Below, piece after piece: positions 7,667 to 16,223 of a stretch of 28,296 nucleotides of DNA. The notes under the pieces are model-generated. The model made no database searches and had not been told where the DNA came from. It was given only the letters and a program-made list of their open reading frames with translations. The stretch lies in NCBI RefSeq assembly GCF_947381555.1, contig NZ_CANCWQ010000018.1, forward strand, positions 1 through 28,296. Reading direction: 5' to 3'. Within the stretch, counting starts at the first letter, position 1, and each line of letters opens with the position of its first letter. A program made the translations under genes and the position numbers. This DNA comes from Limosilactobacillus pulli. Its GTDB lineage: Bacteria > Bacillota > Bacilli > Lactobacillales > Lactobacillaceae.

Positions 7667-8253
7667 TGGTTGTTTTTCTCCTTTGTAATTCGTTCAGTCA
7701 AAATCTTCTTAACGGTTTCTGGATATAATTTGTGTTCAGTTTCATGAACCCGCGTTTCCAACGTGTCGACCGTGTCATCAAGATAGATTGGCACGTGCCG
7801 CTGGGCAATAATCGTCCCCGCATCCAGATTTGAATCAATGTAGTGAACCGTAACGCCGGTTTCTTTGCGATGATCGGCAAAGGCCCGCTCAATCGAATGC
7901 AGGCCCGGATATTCCGGCAGCCAAGCAGGATGCAGGTTGACGATACTGCCTTCATACTTATCCAGAATCGTTGGCCCGATAATCCGCAGATAACCAGCCA
8001 GCACGATAAAGTCAATGTCGTATTTTTCCAACACCGTCATGATCTTTTCTTCATAGGCCTGCTTGGATCCGCAAGACTTCACGGTAAAGGTTTCATATGG
8101 AACGCCCAGTCTTTGAGCACGTTTAATTACATAAGCATCGGGGTGGTCGCAAAAAAGCAAAGCCTCTTTGCCAGGAATATCGCCATTTTGAAAGTGCTCA
8201 GTCAGCACTTCAAAATTAGTCCCGTTCCCCGAGGCAAAAATTGCCACGTTCAT
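7663..8253 (-). CDS. purN: Phosphoribosylglycinamide formyltransferase (GAR transformylase 1)
   Basis: Transfers a formyl group from 10-formyl-THF to GAR, the third step of IMP synthesis. The 196 residues include the N-terminal loop SGNGTNF, and the catalytic triad falls at Asn106, His108 (NLHPAWLP) and Asp144 (SNLDAG), the same positions as in the E. coli enzyme. A lysine-rich tail ends KEKNNQ. The start at 8253 has AGAGG 8 nt upstream. It lies 13 bp after purM, and its stop overlaps the purH start by 4 bases. No formate-dependent PurT is seen, so this step depends on the folate C1 pool. Confidence 0.98.
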   Translation of the reverse strand: MNVAIFASGNGTNFEVLTEHFQNGDIPGKEALLFCDHPDAYVIKRAQRLGVPYETFTVKSCGSKQAYEEKIMTVLEKYDIDFIVLAGYLRIIGPTILDKYEGSIVNLHPAWLPEYPGLHSIERAFADHRKETGVTVHYIDSNLDAGTIIAQRHVPIYLDDTVDTLETRVHETEHKLYPETVKKILTERITKEKNNQ

Positions 8254-8266
8254 GTTCTTGCCTCTT

Positions 8267-9313
8267 TTATTTAATAATCAGTTTTTCTTTATCAACTGGT
8301 CGGGCCTGCAGTTGACCAACCTGCCATGAGTCTTCGCCAGCCTGCTTTAAAGCATCTTGAACGGCAGCAGCGTTTTCTGGCGCCACAGCTAAAATCATCC
8401 CCAGCCCCATGTTAAACGTGCCGTACAGATCATCCGCATCCAAATCACCCATCTTTTGCAGATAGCTAAAGATCGGCAGCTTAGGCCAGGCACTGGAATC
8501 AACCACGGCCTGCAGGGAATCAGCAAACATCCGCGGCAGATTTTCCGGCAGACCGCCACCGGTAATGTGGCTGACCCCGTGAATCAAGCCCTTTTTGATC
8601 AATGGCAACACCGGTTTGACATAGATACGCGTAGGCGTCAACAGTGCCTCACCAACCGTTTGGCCATTCAGTTCGGCCGGCTGATCACTGAGCTTAACGT
8701 CATGATCCTTAAACAGCACTTGGCGCACCAGCGAATAGCCATTAGAGTGAATCCCTGATGAGGCCAGCCCAATCAAAACATCGCCAGCTTTTGGCAAGGC
8801 CGTCGTCAGCATTTTGTCTTGATCAACAACGCCGGTCGCATAGCCGGCCAGATCGTACTCATCTTGACTGTACATATCAGGCATCTCGGCGGTTTCTCCG
8901 CCAACCAGAGCTGCGCCCGCTTGCCGACAGCCTTCTGCCACGCCAGAAACGATCTGAGCCATCTTATCTGGTGTGTTGTGTCCCGTTGCGATATAGTCCA
9001 GGAAAAACAGCGGTTCCGCGCCCTGTGCCAAAATATCGTTGATGCACATCGCCACGCAGTCGATCCCGATCGTGTCATGCCGATTCAGCTTTTGGGCGAT
9101 CAAAAGCTTGGTACCAACGCCATCCGTGCCTGAAACCAGAATTGGATGCGTCCAGCCGGCAACCGCGGTCAGATCAAACATCCCGCCGAAGCTGCCGATC
9201 CCGCCGACAACGCCGGGACGATCGGTTGAAGCAACGGCATCCTTGATTTTTTTTACCATTTCATAGCCGGCATTGACGTTGACGCCAGCTTCTTCATAAC
9301 GTTTCCGCTTCAT
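8267..9313 (-). CDS. purM: Phosphoribosylformylglycinamidine cyclo-ligase (AIR synthetase)
   Basis: ATP-dependent closure of the imidazole ring to give AIR, the fifth step of IMP synthesis. The 348-residue protein has the PurM/PurL-type fold, with GTDGVGTKL at 62-70 and VGGETAEMPDMY at 137-148; the C-terminal half carries HITGGGLPENLPR. The start ATG overlaps the purF stop (ATGA), which is typical of coupled translation in this operon. Nothing looks missing. Confidence 0.97.
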   Translation of the reverse strand: MKRKRYEEAGVNVNAGYEMVKKIKDAVASTDRPGVVGGIGSFGGMFDLTAVAGWTHPILVSGTDGVGTKLLIAQKLNRHDTIGIDCVAMCINDILAQGAEPLFFLDYIATGHNTPDKMAQIVSGVAEGCRQAGAALVGGETAEMPDMYSQDEYDLAGYATGVVDQDKMLTTALPKAGDVLIGLASSGIHSNGYSLVRQVLFKDHDVKLSDQPAELNGQTVGEALLTPTRIYVKPVLPLIKKGLIHGVSHITGGGLPENLPRMFADSLQAVVDSSAWPKLPIFSYLQKMGDLDADDLYGTFNMGLGMILAVAPENAAAVQDALKQAGEDSWQVGQLQARPVDKEKLIIK

Positions 9314-10779
9314 TTGGAGAGTCGTTCCTTTCGCGCGCGCTTTTCTTGTTCATTCAATGACTTGAGATAGCCTTCTTCAAAATCATACAGCGGCGTTGGA
9401 TAGTCGCCGTTAAAGTAGGCCACCGTCAGACCGCCATATGGTGCCTCACCAGCGTCTGGAACGTTAATAGCCTTAACGACGCCGTCAACGCTCAAGAATC
9501 CTAATGAGTCGGCTTCCATCAACTTACACATCTCAGGGACGGAATAATGAGCCGCCATCAGTTCAGCCCGGTTGGAGACATCGATCCCATAAAAACATGG
9601 GAAACGGAATGGCGGTGAGGCGATCCGCATATGAACCGACTTGGCGCCGGCTTCTTTCAGCATCCGCACGATCTGCTTGGAAGTCGTTCCCCGCACGATC
9701 GAATCATCGACTACGACCACGTTCTTGCCGGCAACGACCCCGCGTACGGCCGAAAGCTTCATCTTAACGCCTTGTTCCCGCAATGCCTGCGTGGGCTGGA
9801 TAAAAGTCCGGGCAACATATTGGTTCTTGATCAGCCCCATTTCATAAGGCAGACCAGCTGCTTCCGCGTAACCAGAGGCGGCGGAAAGCGAAGAGTTTGG
9901 CACCCCAATGACCATGTCGGCATCAGGGGCAGGCTGTTCCTTGGCCAGCAGCCGCCCCATCTGCTTGCGGGCACTATGCACTGTTACGCCATGAATAATG
10001 GAGTCGGGACGGGCAAAGTAGATGTATTCCATTGAACAGATGGCCAGCTTGGTGTCATCAGTATAACGATCTTCATGCAGACCATCCTTGTCGATGACCA
10101 GCAATTCACCTGGCTGGACATCACGAATCAGCTTGGCGCCCACGATATCCAAGGCACAGCTCTCACTGGTCACGACATAGGCTCCATTTGGCATCTGACC
10201 CAGGCAAAGCGGCCGAATACCATTAGGATCTAAGGCAGCAATCAAACGATCCTTTTGCAGGAACAAGAAGGCAAAGCCCCCCTTGACCATATTCAGTGTC
10301 TTTTTTAAGGCCGGAATAAAGCCCATGTGAATGTTTTGGCGGATCAAATGAATCAAGATCTCGGTATCTGAATCCGATTGAAAAACGGCGCCGTTGTCTT
10401 CCAGCTTACGGCGCAGCGTAACGGCATTGGTCAGTTGACCATTGTGCGCCATCGCAATGTCGCCATCATGAAAATGGAACAAAAATGGCTGCACGTTGTT
10501 GATCGAATTGTGGCCACTGGTACCGTAGCGAACGTGACCAATCGCGGCATCCCCGACCAAGCACTCCATATCGCTTGGATCGGCAAAGACTTCAGAAAGC
10601 AGGCCACGATCCCGGTGCTGATAAAGGTGCTCGCCGTCAGTCGTGACAATCCCGGCCCCTTCTTGTCCACGGTGCTGCAGGTTGTGCAGACCGAAGTAGG
10701 TGACTCGGTTGGCTTCTGGCACGCCAAATACGCCAAAAACCCCACACTCTTCATTTAGTCCTTTGATTTCATTGCGCAT
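9310..10779 (-). CDS. purF: Amidophosphoribosyltransferase
   Basis: The committed step of purine synthesis: PRPP plus glutamine gives phosphoribosylamine. I start at the ATG at 10779, with GGAGG 10 nt upstream inside purL. The protein then begins MRNEIKGLNEECGVFG, so cleavage after Glu11 would expose the catalytic Cys12, as in the B. subtilis type with its 11-residue propeptide. The N-terminal glutaminase has LQHRGQEGAG; the PRPP loop VVVVDDSIVRGTT is at 354-366. Cys248 and Cys395 match two of the four Fe-S ligands of the B. subtilis enzyme. The C-terminal CxxC pair is absent: about 447-456 reads PYGGLTVAYF. The 489 residues include a lysine/arginine-rich tail. Confidence 0.97.
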   Translation of the reverse strand: MRNEIKGLNEECGVFGVFGVPEANRVTYFGLHNLQHRGQEGAGIVTTDGEHLYQHRDRGLLSEVFADPSDMECLVGDAAIGHVRYGTSGHNSINNVQPFLFHFHDGDIAMAHNGQLTNAVTLRRKLEDNGAVFQSDSDTEILIHLIRQNIHMGFIPALKKTLNMVKGGFAFLFLQKDRLIAALDPNGIRPLCLGQMPNGAYVVTSESCALDIVGAKLIRDVQPGELLVIDKDGLHEDRYTDDTKLAICSMEYIYFARPDSIIHGVTVHSARKQMGRLLAKEQPAPDADMVIGVPNSSLSAASGYAEAAGLPYEMGLIKNQYVARTFIQPTQALREQGVKMKLSAVRGVVAGKNVVVVDDSIVRGTTSKQIVRMLKEAGAKSVHMRIASPPFRFPCFYGIDVSNRAELMAAHYSVPEMCKLMEADSLGFLSVDGVVKAINVPDAGEAPYGGLTVAYFNGDYPTPLYDFEEGYLKSLNEQEKRARKERLSK

Positions 10780-12983
10780 GGCAAAGCTTCCTCCCAAAGT
10801 TTTTGCATTTGAGCTACTGGCAAGTTGAGCTCAGCATCAGCCAGATGGACCTCCAGCCATTGCGTTGCTACAACCTCACCAGCTGGCATTGCATCGTCTT
10901 GCATGATTTCTTCAAAAGCCGCCACATTTTCTGGTGCCACGCTGACCAGCATCCGGCCCGGTGTTTCGCTGAAGAACTGCTTCTTATCCAGAGCACGGAA
11001 ATCAGCATTTAAGCCCAGCTCCGTTTTAAAGACCGTTTCAGCAGCCGCCACGGCCAAACCACCTTCACTCAAATCATGAGCACTGGCTACCAGGCCGCTT
11101 TGTTCAGCCTTCAATAGGCGGCTCAGATAGTCATGAACGTGCTCCAGATCAAAGTCAGCCAGCGTCCCGGCAATATCACCCGTTATCATCTTCTGCAGTT
11201 CGGAACCGGCATAGTCATCGCCAGTCTTGCCGACCAGGTACAGCTTGTCGCCAGCATGTTGCACACGGGATGGGATAACATACTTGGCATCCTTAATCAG
11301 GCCCACCATGCCGACCATTGGCGTTGGGTAAATGGCCGAGCCGTTGTTTTCATTGTAAAGCGATACGTTACCGGAAATAACTGGCGTATCAAAGACGCGG
11401 CAGGCTTCAGCCATCCCTTCGATTGAATGGTGCAGTTCCCAGAAGATTTCGGGATCGGTTGGGTCACCGTAGTTCAGACAGTCCGTAATGGCTAATGGCA
11501 AAGCGCCAGAAGCAATGATGTTGGAGGCTGCTTCAACCAATGCAATCTTACCACCGACGTATGGGTTTAAGTAAACCAGGCGACCGTTGCCATCCGTCGT
11601 CATTGAAAGAGCCTTCTTGGTGCCGCGCACGCGAATAACACCGGCATCAGAACCAGGACCAACCACCGTTGACGTCCGCACCTGTGAGTCGTATTGACGC
11701 GTGATCCAAGACTTGTCGACAATCGTTGGCTGCGTCAGTAATTTCTTGTAGACTTCAGCCACGTCATCGATTACTGGCGTCCAGTTGGCCTGTTTTTCAG
11801 CATCGATTAAGCGCTGTGGCTTTCGTTCTTCAGATTCAACTTCCAAAACGTCATCCGTCAACGTTGAAACCGGAATATCACAGACAACCTGACCATCATG
11901 ATGCAGCACGTATTGGTGACCTTCCGTGATCCGGCCAATCGTTACGACTTCCAGATCATAGTAGTCAAAGATCTTTTTAACGTCTTCTTCATGACCCTTC
12001 TTAACACACAAAAGCATCCGTTCCTGAGACTCGCTCAGCATGATCTCATAAGCTGACATGCCTGGTTCGCGCTGCGGTACCAAATCAAGATCCAGGTCCA
12101 TCCCTGAGTTACCTTCAGAGGCCATTTCGGCACTGGAAGAAACAATCCCAGCCGCACCCATGTCTTGGATGCCGACCAGCCATTCCGCATGATCTTGAAT
12201 CAGTTCCAGGCAGGCTTCCATCAGCAGTTTTTCCATGAATGGGTCGCCGACTTGAACGGCCGAGTGCTGTGACTCGTTGCCAGAGCCAAAGTCAGCGGAG
12301 GCAAACGTGGCCCCGTGAATCCCGTCACGACCAGTCTTGGCCCCAACGTACATCACGGCATTGCCAACCCCAGAGGCATTCCCTTCCTGCTGGTTCTTTT
12401 GGTCCATCAGCCCTACGCTCATGGCATTGACCAACAGATTACCCTTGTAGCAAGGATCAAAGGTCGTTTCACCCGCAACGGTTGGAATGCCCATGCAGTT
12501 GCCGTAATCGCCAATCCCGCGCACAACGCCATCAACCTTCATCCGCGTCTCGGCATCGCTTAATTCGCCAAAGTGCAGCGAGTCTAAAGAAGCGATTGGG
12601 CGCGCGCCCATACTGAAGATGTCACGCAGAATCCCGCCGACCCCAGTAGCCGCGCCCTGGTATGGCTCAACCGTTGATGGGTGGTTGTGACTTTCGGCCT
12701 TGAAAACGACTGCCTGACCATCATCAATGTCAACGACACCAGCACCTTCGCCAGGGCCTTGCAAAACGCGATCATTTTTGTTGGGGAACAGACGCAGCAC
12801 TGGCTTGGACTTTTTGTAGGAGCAGTGTTCCGACCACATTGCCGAATAAAGGCCCGTTTCCGTGTAGTTTGGCAAACGGTGCAGCAGCTTTTCACTGATG
12901 TAGTCATATTCTTTTTCGGACAGACTCCAGTCGAGATATGGTTTCTTTTCCTTAATTTCTTCAGGGGTCATTGCTTGCTTCAT
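10755..12983 (-). CDS. purL: FGAM synthase, large (small-type PurL) subunit
   Basis: Synthetase subunit of the three-part FGAM synthase (PurL-PurQ-PurS), converting FGAR to FGAM with ATP and ammonia. The 742-residue length marks the short Gram-positive/archaeal type rather than the ~1300-residue fused enzyme. Signatures include SEHCSYK (51-57), KAESHNHPS with the ATP-site histidines (95-103), and the repeated PurM-like halves. The ATG at 12983 has GGAGG 10 nt upstream; that site overlaps the end of purQ. The 3' end overlaps the purF start region by 25 bases. Confidence 0.98.
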   Translation of the reverse strand: MKQAMTPEEIKEKKPYLDWSLSEKEYDYISEKLLHRLPNYTETGLYSAMWSEHCSYKKSKPVLRLFPNKNDRVLQGPGEGAGVVDIDDGQAVVFKAESHNHPSTVEPYQGAATGVGGILRDIFSMGARPIASLDSLHFGELSDAETRMKVDGVVRGIGDYGNCMGIPTVAGETTFDPCYKGNLLVNAMSVGLMDQKNQQEGNASGVGNAVMYVGAKTGRDGIHGATFASADFGSGNESQHSAVQVGDPFMEKLLMEACLELIQDHAEWLVGIQDMGAAGIVSSSAEMASEGNSGMDLDLDLVPQREPGMSAYEIMLSESQERMLLCVKKGHEEDVKKIFDYYDLEVVTIGRITEGHQYVLHHDGQVVCDIPVSTLTDDVLEVESEERKPQRLIDAEKQANWTPVIDDVAEVYKKLLTQPTIVDKSWITRQYDSQVRTSTVVGPGSDAGVIRVRGTKKALSMTTDGNGRLVYLNPYVGGKIALVEAASNIIASGALPLAITDCLNYGDPTDPEIFWELHHSIEGMAEACRVFDTPVISGNVSLYNENNGSAIYPTPMVGMVGLIKDAKYVIPSRVQHAGDKLYLVGKTGDDYAGSELQKMITGDIAGTLADFDLEHVHDYLSRLLKAEQSGLVASAHDLSEGGLAVAAAETVFKTELGLNADFRALDKKQFFSETPGRMLVSVAPENVAAFEEIMQDDAMPAGEVVATQWLEVHLADAELNLPVAQMQKLWEEALPCAMKSKD

Positions 12984-12988
12984 TCTAA

Positions 12989-13669
12989 TTATGCCTCCGT
13001 CTTAACCGTACCGTTTTCCAATAAAGACTTGAACAGTCGCAAACCGTCCGTCGAACCCAGCAGTGCTTCTACGGCCCGCTCTGGGTGGGGCATCATGCCC
13101 AATACGTTGCCGCGCTTGTTGACGATCCCAGCAATGTTGCGCAAAGAGCCATTGGGGTTTTCACTTACATAGCGGAACACGACTTGATGATTGGCTTCCA
13201 GCTCATCCAAGGTTTTTTCATCCGCGTAGTAGCTGCCTTCACCGTGCGCGATTGGCAGGGCAATGCGTTCGTGAGCCTGGTACTGCGTGGTAAAAAGCGT
13301 ATCGTTGTTAACGACTTCCAAAGGCACCGTTTCACAGACGAACTTTTGACTGTCGTTTTTCTTCAATGCACCAGGCAAAAGACCGGCTTCCGTTAAGATC
13401 TGGAAACCATTGCAGGTACCGAAGACCGGCTTGCCTTCATTAGCGAGCTTGATGACGGCCGGCATAACGTTGGCGAACCGAGCAATTGCGCCGGCTCGCA
13501 GATAGTCGCCATAGGAAAAGCCCCCTGGCAGCATAACCGCATCAAAGCCATCCAGACTCGTGGCCTTGTGTGAAACGTATTCGACATCAGCATTGCAGAC
13601 ATCGTGCAGTGCCGAGTACAGATCGATATCACAATTCGAGCCTGGGAATTGAATGACCGCAATCTTCAT
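12989..13669 (-). CDS. purQ: FGAM synthase, glutamine amidotransferase subunit
   Basis: Class I glutaminase that supplies ammonia to PurL. The 226 residues contain the nucleophile Cys86 in GTCNGFQ and the partner His195/Glu197 in MPHPER. The oxyanion loop PGGFSYGD lies at 48-55, and AHGEGSYY is conserved at 141-148. It starts one base after the purS stop codon, with its Shine-Dalgarno GGAGG inside the purS end. Length and motifs are standard. Confidence 0.98.
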   Translation of the reverse strand: MKIAVIQFPGSNCDIDLYSALHDVCNADVEYVSHKATSLDGFDAVMLPGGFSYGDYLRAGAIARFANVMPAVIKLANEGKPVFGTCNGFQILTEAGLLPGALKKNDSQKFVCETVPLEVVNNDTLFTTQYQAHERIALPIAHGEGSYYADEKTLDELEANHQVVFRYVSENPNGSLRNIAGIVNKRGNVLGMMPHPERAVEALLGSTDGLRLFKSLLENGTVKTEA

Positions 13670-13918
13670 TTATTTCGCCTCCAGCACTTCAAACTTGTAC
13701 GTTTCGATGTTGAAGTTGACCAGCAGTGATTCAGCCACTTCCTTAACCGTGTTTTCAACGGCTGCCTGATCGCCTTCAACCTGCAGATCAAAGAACTTGC
13801 CAACCGTCAGATCCTTAACTTCTTCATGCCCCAACTGGTGGATGGCATTTAAAACAGATTCGGCTTGGGGATCAAAAACAGATTGCTTGTAGGTAACGTA
13901 AATACGAACGGTAGTCAT
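13670..13918 (-). CDS. purS: FGAM synthase, PurS subunit
   Basis: Small 82-residue dimeric subunit that docks PurQ onto PurL. It opens MTTVRIYVTYKQSVFDPQ, the usual PurS start, and carries the conserved core segment GKFFDL. I begin at the ATG at 13918 because AAGGAGG lies 9 nt upstream, inside the last codons of purC; a longer frame overlapping purC is not supported. It sits between purC and purQ, the normal Firmicutes order. Confidence 0.96.
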   Translation of the reverse strand: MTTVRIYVTYKQSVFDPQAESVLNAIHQLGHEEVKDLTVGKFFDLQVEGDQAAVENTVKEVAESLLVNFNIETYKFEVLEAK

Positions 13919-13922
13919 TTGA

Positions 13923-14639
13923 TTAGTCCTCCTTAACGGCTTCTTGCAGGCGTGCGTAAACTTCATCATAGGTCGTAGTCAGATCAGCCAGGTTCTTGCG
14001 GAATACGTCTTTATCCATGTGAGCGTTGGTCTTGATATCCCACAGACGGCAGTTGTCAGGCGAAAATTCATCAGCCAGTACCAATGAGCCGTCTGAAAGC
14101 TTACCGAATTCCAGCTTGAAGTCAACCAGCTTCATGCCAGCCTTCTTAAACAGGGGCGTCAAAAGCTTGTTGCAACGCCGTGCCAGTTCCCAGCATTGTT
14201 GGTATTCTTCATGCGTGCAGGCCTTAATGGCAACCGCGTCAGATTCATTGGCGAATGGGTCATCCAAGGCATCACTCTTGTAGAACGTTTCTTCAACTGG
14301 TTCATCCAGCGTCATGCCATCCTCTAAACCGAAGCGGGAGGCAAAGTGACCAGCGCAGACGTTGCGCGTAACGAATTCTAGCGGGAACATGTGACACTTC
14401 TTAACCAATTCTTCCTTTTCCGAAAGGCGCTTGATGAAATGGGTTGGAATGCCGTTTTTAATCAGGTATTCAAAAACCAGCGTCGAAATGTCGTTGGCTG
14501 CTTCACCCTTTCCGTCAAAGTGGTCCTTACGCTTACCATTAAGCATCGTTGCCTGATCCATGTAAACTACCCGTAAAACGTCAGGATCTTCGGTTTGCCA
14601 CATTTGCTTTGCTTTGCCGGTATATAACAGCTTTTCCAT
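13923..14639 (-). CDS. purC: SAICAR synthetase
   Basis: Joins aspartate to CAIR with ATP. First gene of the nine-gene purC-to-purD unit. The 238 residues open MEKLLYTGKAKQMW, the typical SAICAR synthetase N-terminus, and include FDGKGEAANDIS, the EFVTRNVCAG segment, and KLEFGK with ADEFSPDNCRLWD near 185-210. The ATG at 14639 has AGGAGGG 10 nt upstream. A promoter lies at 14718-14746 and a PurR-type box pair lies between promoter and gene, so transcription should respond to PRPP through PurR. Confidence 0.98.
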   Translation of the reverse strand: MEKLLYTGKAKQMWQTEDPDVLRVVYMDQATMLNGKRKDHFDGKGEAANDISTLVFEYLIKNGIPTHFIKRLSEKEELVKKCHMFPLEFVTRNVCAGHFASRFGLEDGMTLDEPVEETFYKSDALDDPFANESDAVAIKACTHEEYQQCWELARRCNKLLTPLFKKAGMKLVDFKLEFGKLSDGSLVLADEFSPDNCRLWDIKTNAHMDKDVFRKNLADLTTTYDEVYARLQEAVKED

Positions 14640-14668
14640 TTTTGATTGCCCTCCTTATAGGCTAAAAA

Positions 14669-14702
14669 CGAATTGATGAATTGGTTAACGCAAAATTGTT
14701 CG
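14669..14702 (-). promoter_or_regulatory. PurR box pair (operator) in the purC leader
   Basis: Plus-strand CGAAT (14669-14673) is followed after exactly 24 nt by GTTCG (14698-14702), each flanked by A/T runs. This is the convergent CGAAC / GTTCG arrangement of Gram-positive PurBox pairs, with one degenerate base in the gene-proximal box. It lies just downstream of the -10 hexamer, where a bound repressor would block initiation or clearance. The purE operator shows the same spacing. Further CGAAC cores at 14756-14760 (plus) and 14837-14841 (as GTTCG) may be extra half sites. Confidence 0.7.
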
Positions 14703-14717
14703 TTAAATCCTGCTATT

Positions 14718-14746
14718 ATCGTACGCATATTTTTAAAAATCGTCAA
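14718..14746 (-). promoter_or_regulatory. Promoter of the purC operon
   Basis: Minus-strand -35 TTGACG (14741-14746), 17-bp spacer, -10 TACGAT (14718-14723). The leader to purC would be about 70 nt and includes the PurBox pair. No purine riboswitch fold is apparent in that leader. Confidence 0.65.
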
Positions 14747-14865
14747 GCGTATAGCCGAACCTTTTTCGTTTTATAATCATAAAATAATGGTTTTTATAAG
14801 TTTAACGTTTAACTAAATCGCCATTTTAATTAAATTGTTCGTGTTTTGACTGTTGAAAAGCAAAC

Positions 14866-14898
14866 AAAAAGCATCGACCCGTTTGATCGATGCTTTTT
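14866..14898 (-). terminator. Terminator of the purE-purK-purB unit
   Basis: A perfect 12-bp stem AAAAAGCATCGA / TCGATGCTTTTT (14866-14877 with 14887-14898) and 9-nt loop, with T-runs on both strands. It separates purB from the purC promoter, so the purine genes form at least two transcripts. Confidence 0.9.
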
Positions 14899-14912
14899 TA
14901 GTTTAATGATGA

Positions 14913-16211
14913 TTAATCGTCTAGGCCAACCCGCCTGAAGATGTCGTCAACATGACGCAGATGCCAGTGGTAGTCAAAGGCATCATCCAGGTCTTTTTTG
15001 GTCAGTTGCTTTTGAATCGTTGGGTCAGCTTCCAGCAGTGGCCGGAATGGCACTTGTTCGGCCCAGCACTTAGCCGTGTATGGCTGAATCAGATCGTAGG
15101 CATTTTCCCGCGTCATGCCAGACTTAACCAGCTTGAGCAGAACTCGGCCAGAGTAGATCAAGCCCAGCGTCTTATCCATGTTCTTCTTCATGGTTTCAGG
15201 AAAGACGTCCAGATTTGCCAGGATCCGGCCAAAACGGTGCAGCATGTAGTCCAAAAGCGCCGTCGTGTCTGGCAGAATCATTCGTTCAGCGCTGGAGTGA
15301 GAAATGTCGCGTTCATGCCACAGTGCCACGTTTTCATAAGCCGTAACGACATGACCGCGCAATACCCGCGCACAGCCGCAGATATTTTCGGAGCCGATCG
15401 GGTTGCGCTTGTGCGGCATTGCTGAAGAACCCTTTTGACCCTTGGCAAAGTGTTCTTCAACTTCATGGATTTCCGTCCGCTGCAGCGAACGAACCTCGGT
15501 AGCCATTTCTTCTAGACTGGTCCCAATCAAAGCTAAAGCAGCGATGTATTCAGCATGCAGATCACGTGGCAGCACTTGGCTGGAAACTTCTTGCGCACGC
15601 AGTCCCAGTTTTTCGCAGACGTATTGTTCAACGCGTGGGTCAACTTCAGCAAACGTTCCCACGGCCCCAGAGATCTTACCGGCTTCAACACCAGCGGCCG
15701 CGTGTTCGAAACGTTCGTAGTCGCGCTTCATTTCAGAATACCAGCGGGCAACCTTGAGGCCAAAAGTCGTTGGCTCAGCGTGAATCCCGTGCGTCCGCCC
15801 CATGCAGACCGTGTACTTGTATTCATTGGCCATCTTTTTCAGGATTTCCATAAAGTTCTTGATGTCTTGACGCAGAATCTCATTGACCTGCTTAAGCTGG
15901 TAGCCTTGAGCCGTATCAACGACGTCAGTACTGGTCAGACCATAGTGTACCCACTTGCGTTCTGGGCCCAGCGACTTGGAAACGTCACGCGTAAAGGCGA
16001 TCACGTCATGGTGCGTGACGGCTTCGATTTCTTGAATGCCTTCCACGGTGAATTTGGCGTTTTGCTTAATTTTTTCAACGTCTTCTGCTGGAATCTTGCC
16101 CAGCTTGCTCCAGGCTTCGTCAGCCGCAATTTCTACGGCCAGCCAACATTGATAGCGGGTTTCATCGCTCCACAGCTTCTTCATTTCTGGACGGGTATAA
16201 CGATCAATCAT
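14913..16211 (-). CDS. purB: Adenylosuccinate lyase
   Basis: Cleaves SAICAR to AICAR and adenylosuccinate to AMP, thus serving both IMP and AMP synthesis. The 432 residues belong to the fumarase/aspartase superfamily, with the signature SSAMPHKRNPIGSEN at 262-276 (catalytic Ser263), TSTD at 93-96, and His68 and His141 in conserved positions. The ATG at 16211 has AGGAG upstream that overlaps the purK stop (TAGGAG), 12 bp away. It ends the purEKB unit, followed by a strong terminator. Confidence 0.98.
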   Translation of the reverse strand: MIDRYTRPEMKKLWSDETRYQCWLAVEIAADEAWSKLGKIPAEDVEKIKQNAKFTVEGIQEIEAVTHHDVIAFTRDVSKSLGPERKWVHYGLTSTDVVDTAQGYQLKQVNEILRQDIKNFMEILKKMANEYKYTVCMGRTHGIHAEPTTFGLKVARWYSEMKRDYERFEHAAAGVEAGKISGAVGTFAEVDPRVEQYVCEKLGLRAQEVSSQVLPRDLHAEYIAALALIGTSLEEMATEVRSLQRTEIHEVEEHFAKGQKGSSAMPHKRNPIGSENICGCARVLRGHVVTAYENVALWHERDISHSSAERMILPDTTALLDYMLHRFGRILANLDVFPETMKKNMDKTLGLIYSGRVLLKLVKSGMTRENAYDLIQPYTAKCWAEQVPFRPLLEADPTIQKQLTKKDLDDAFDYHWHLRHVDDIFRRVGLDD

Positions 16212-16223
16212 TAATCTTTTCTC

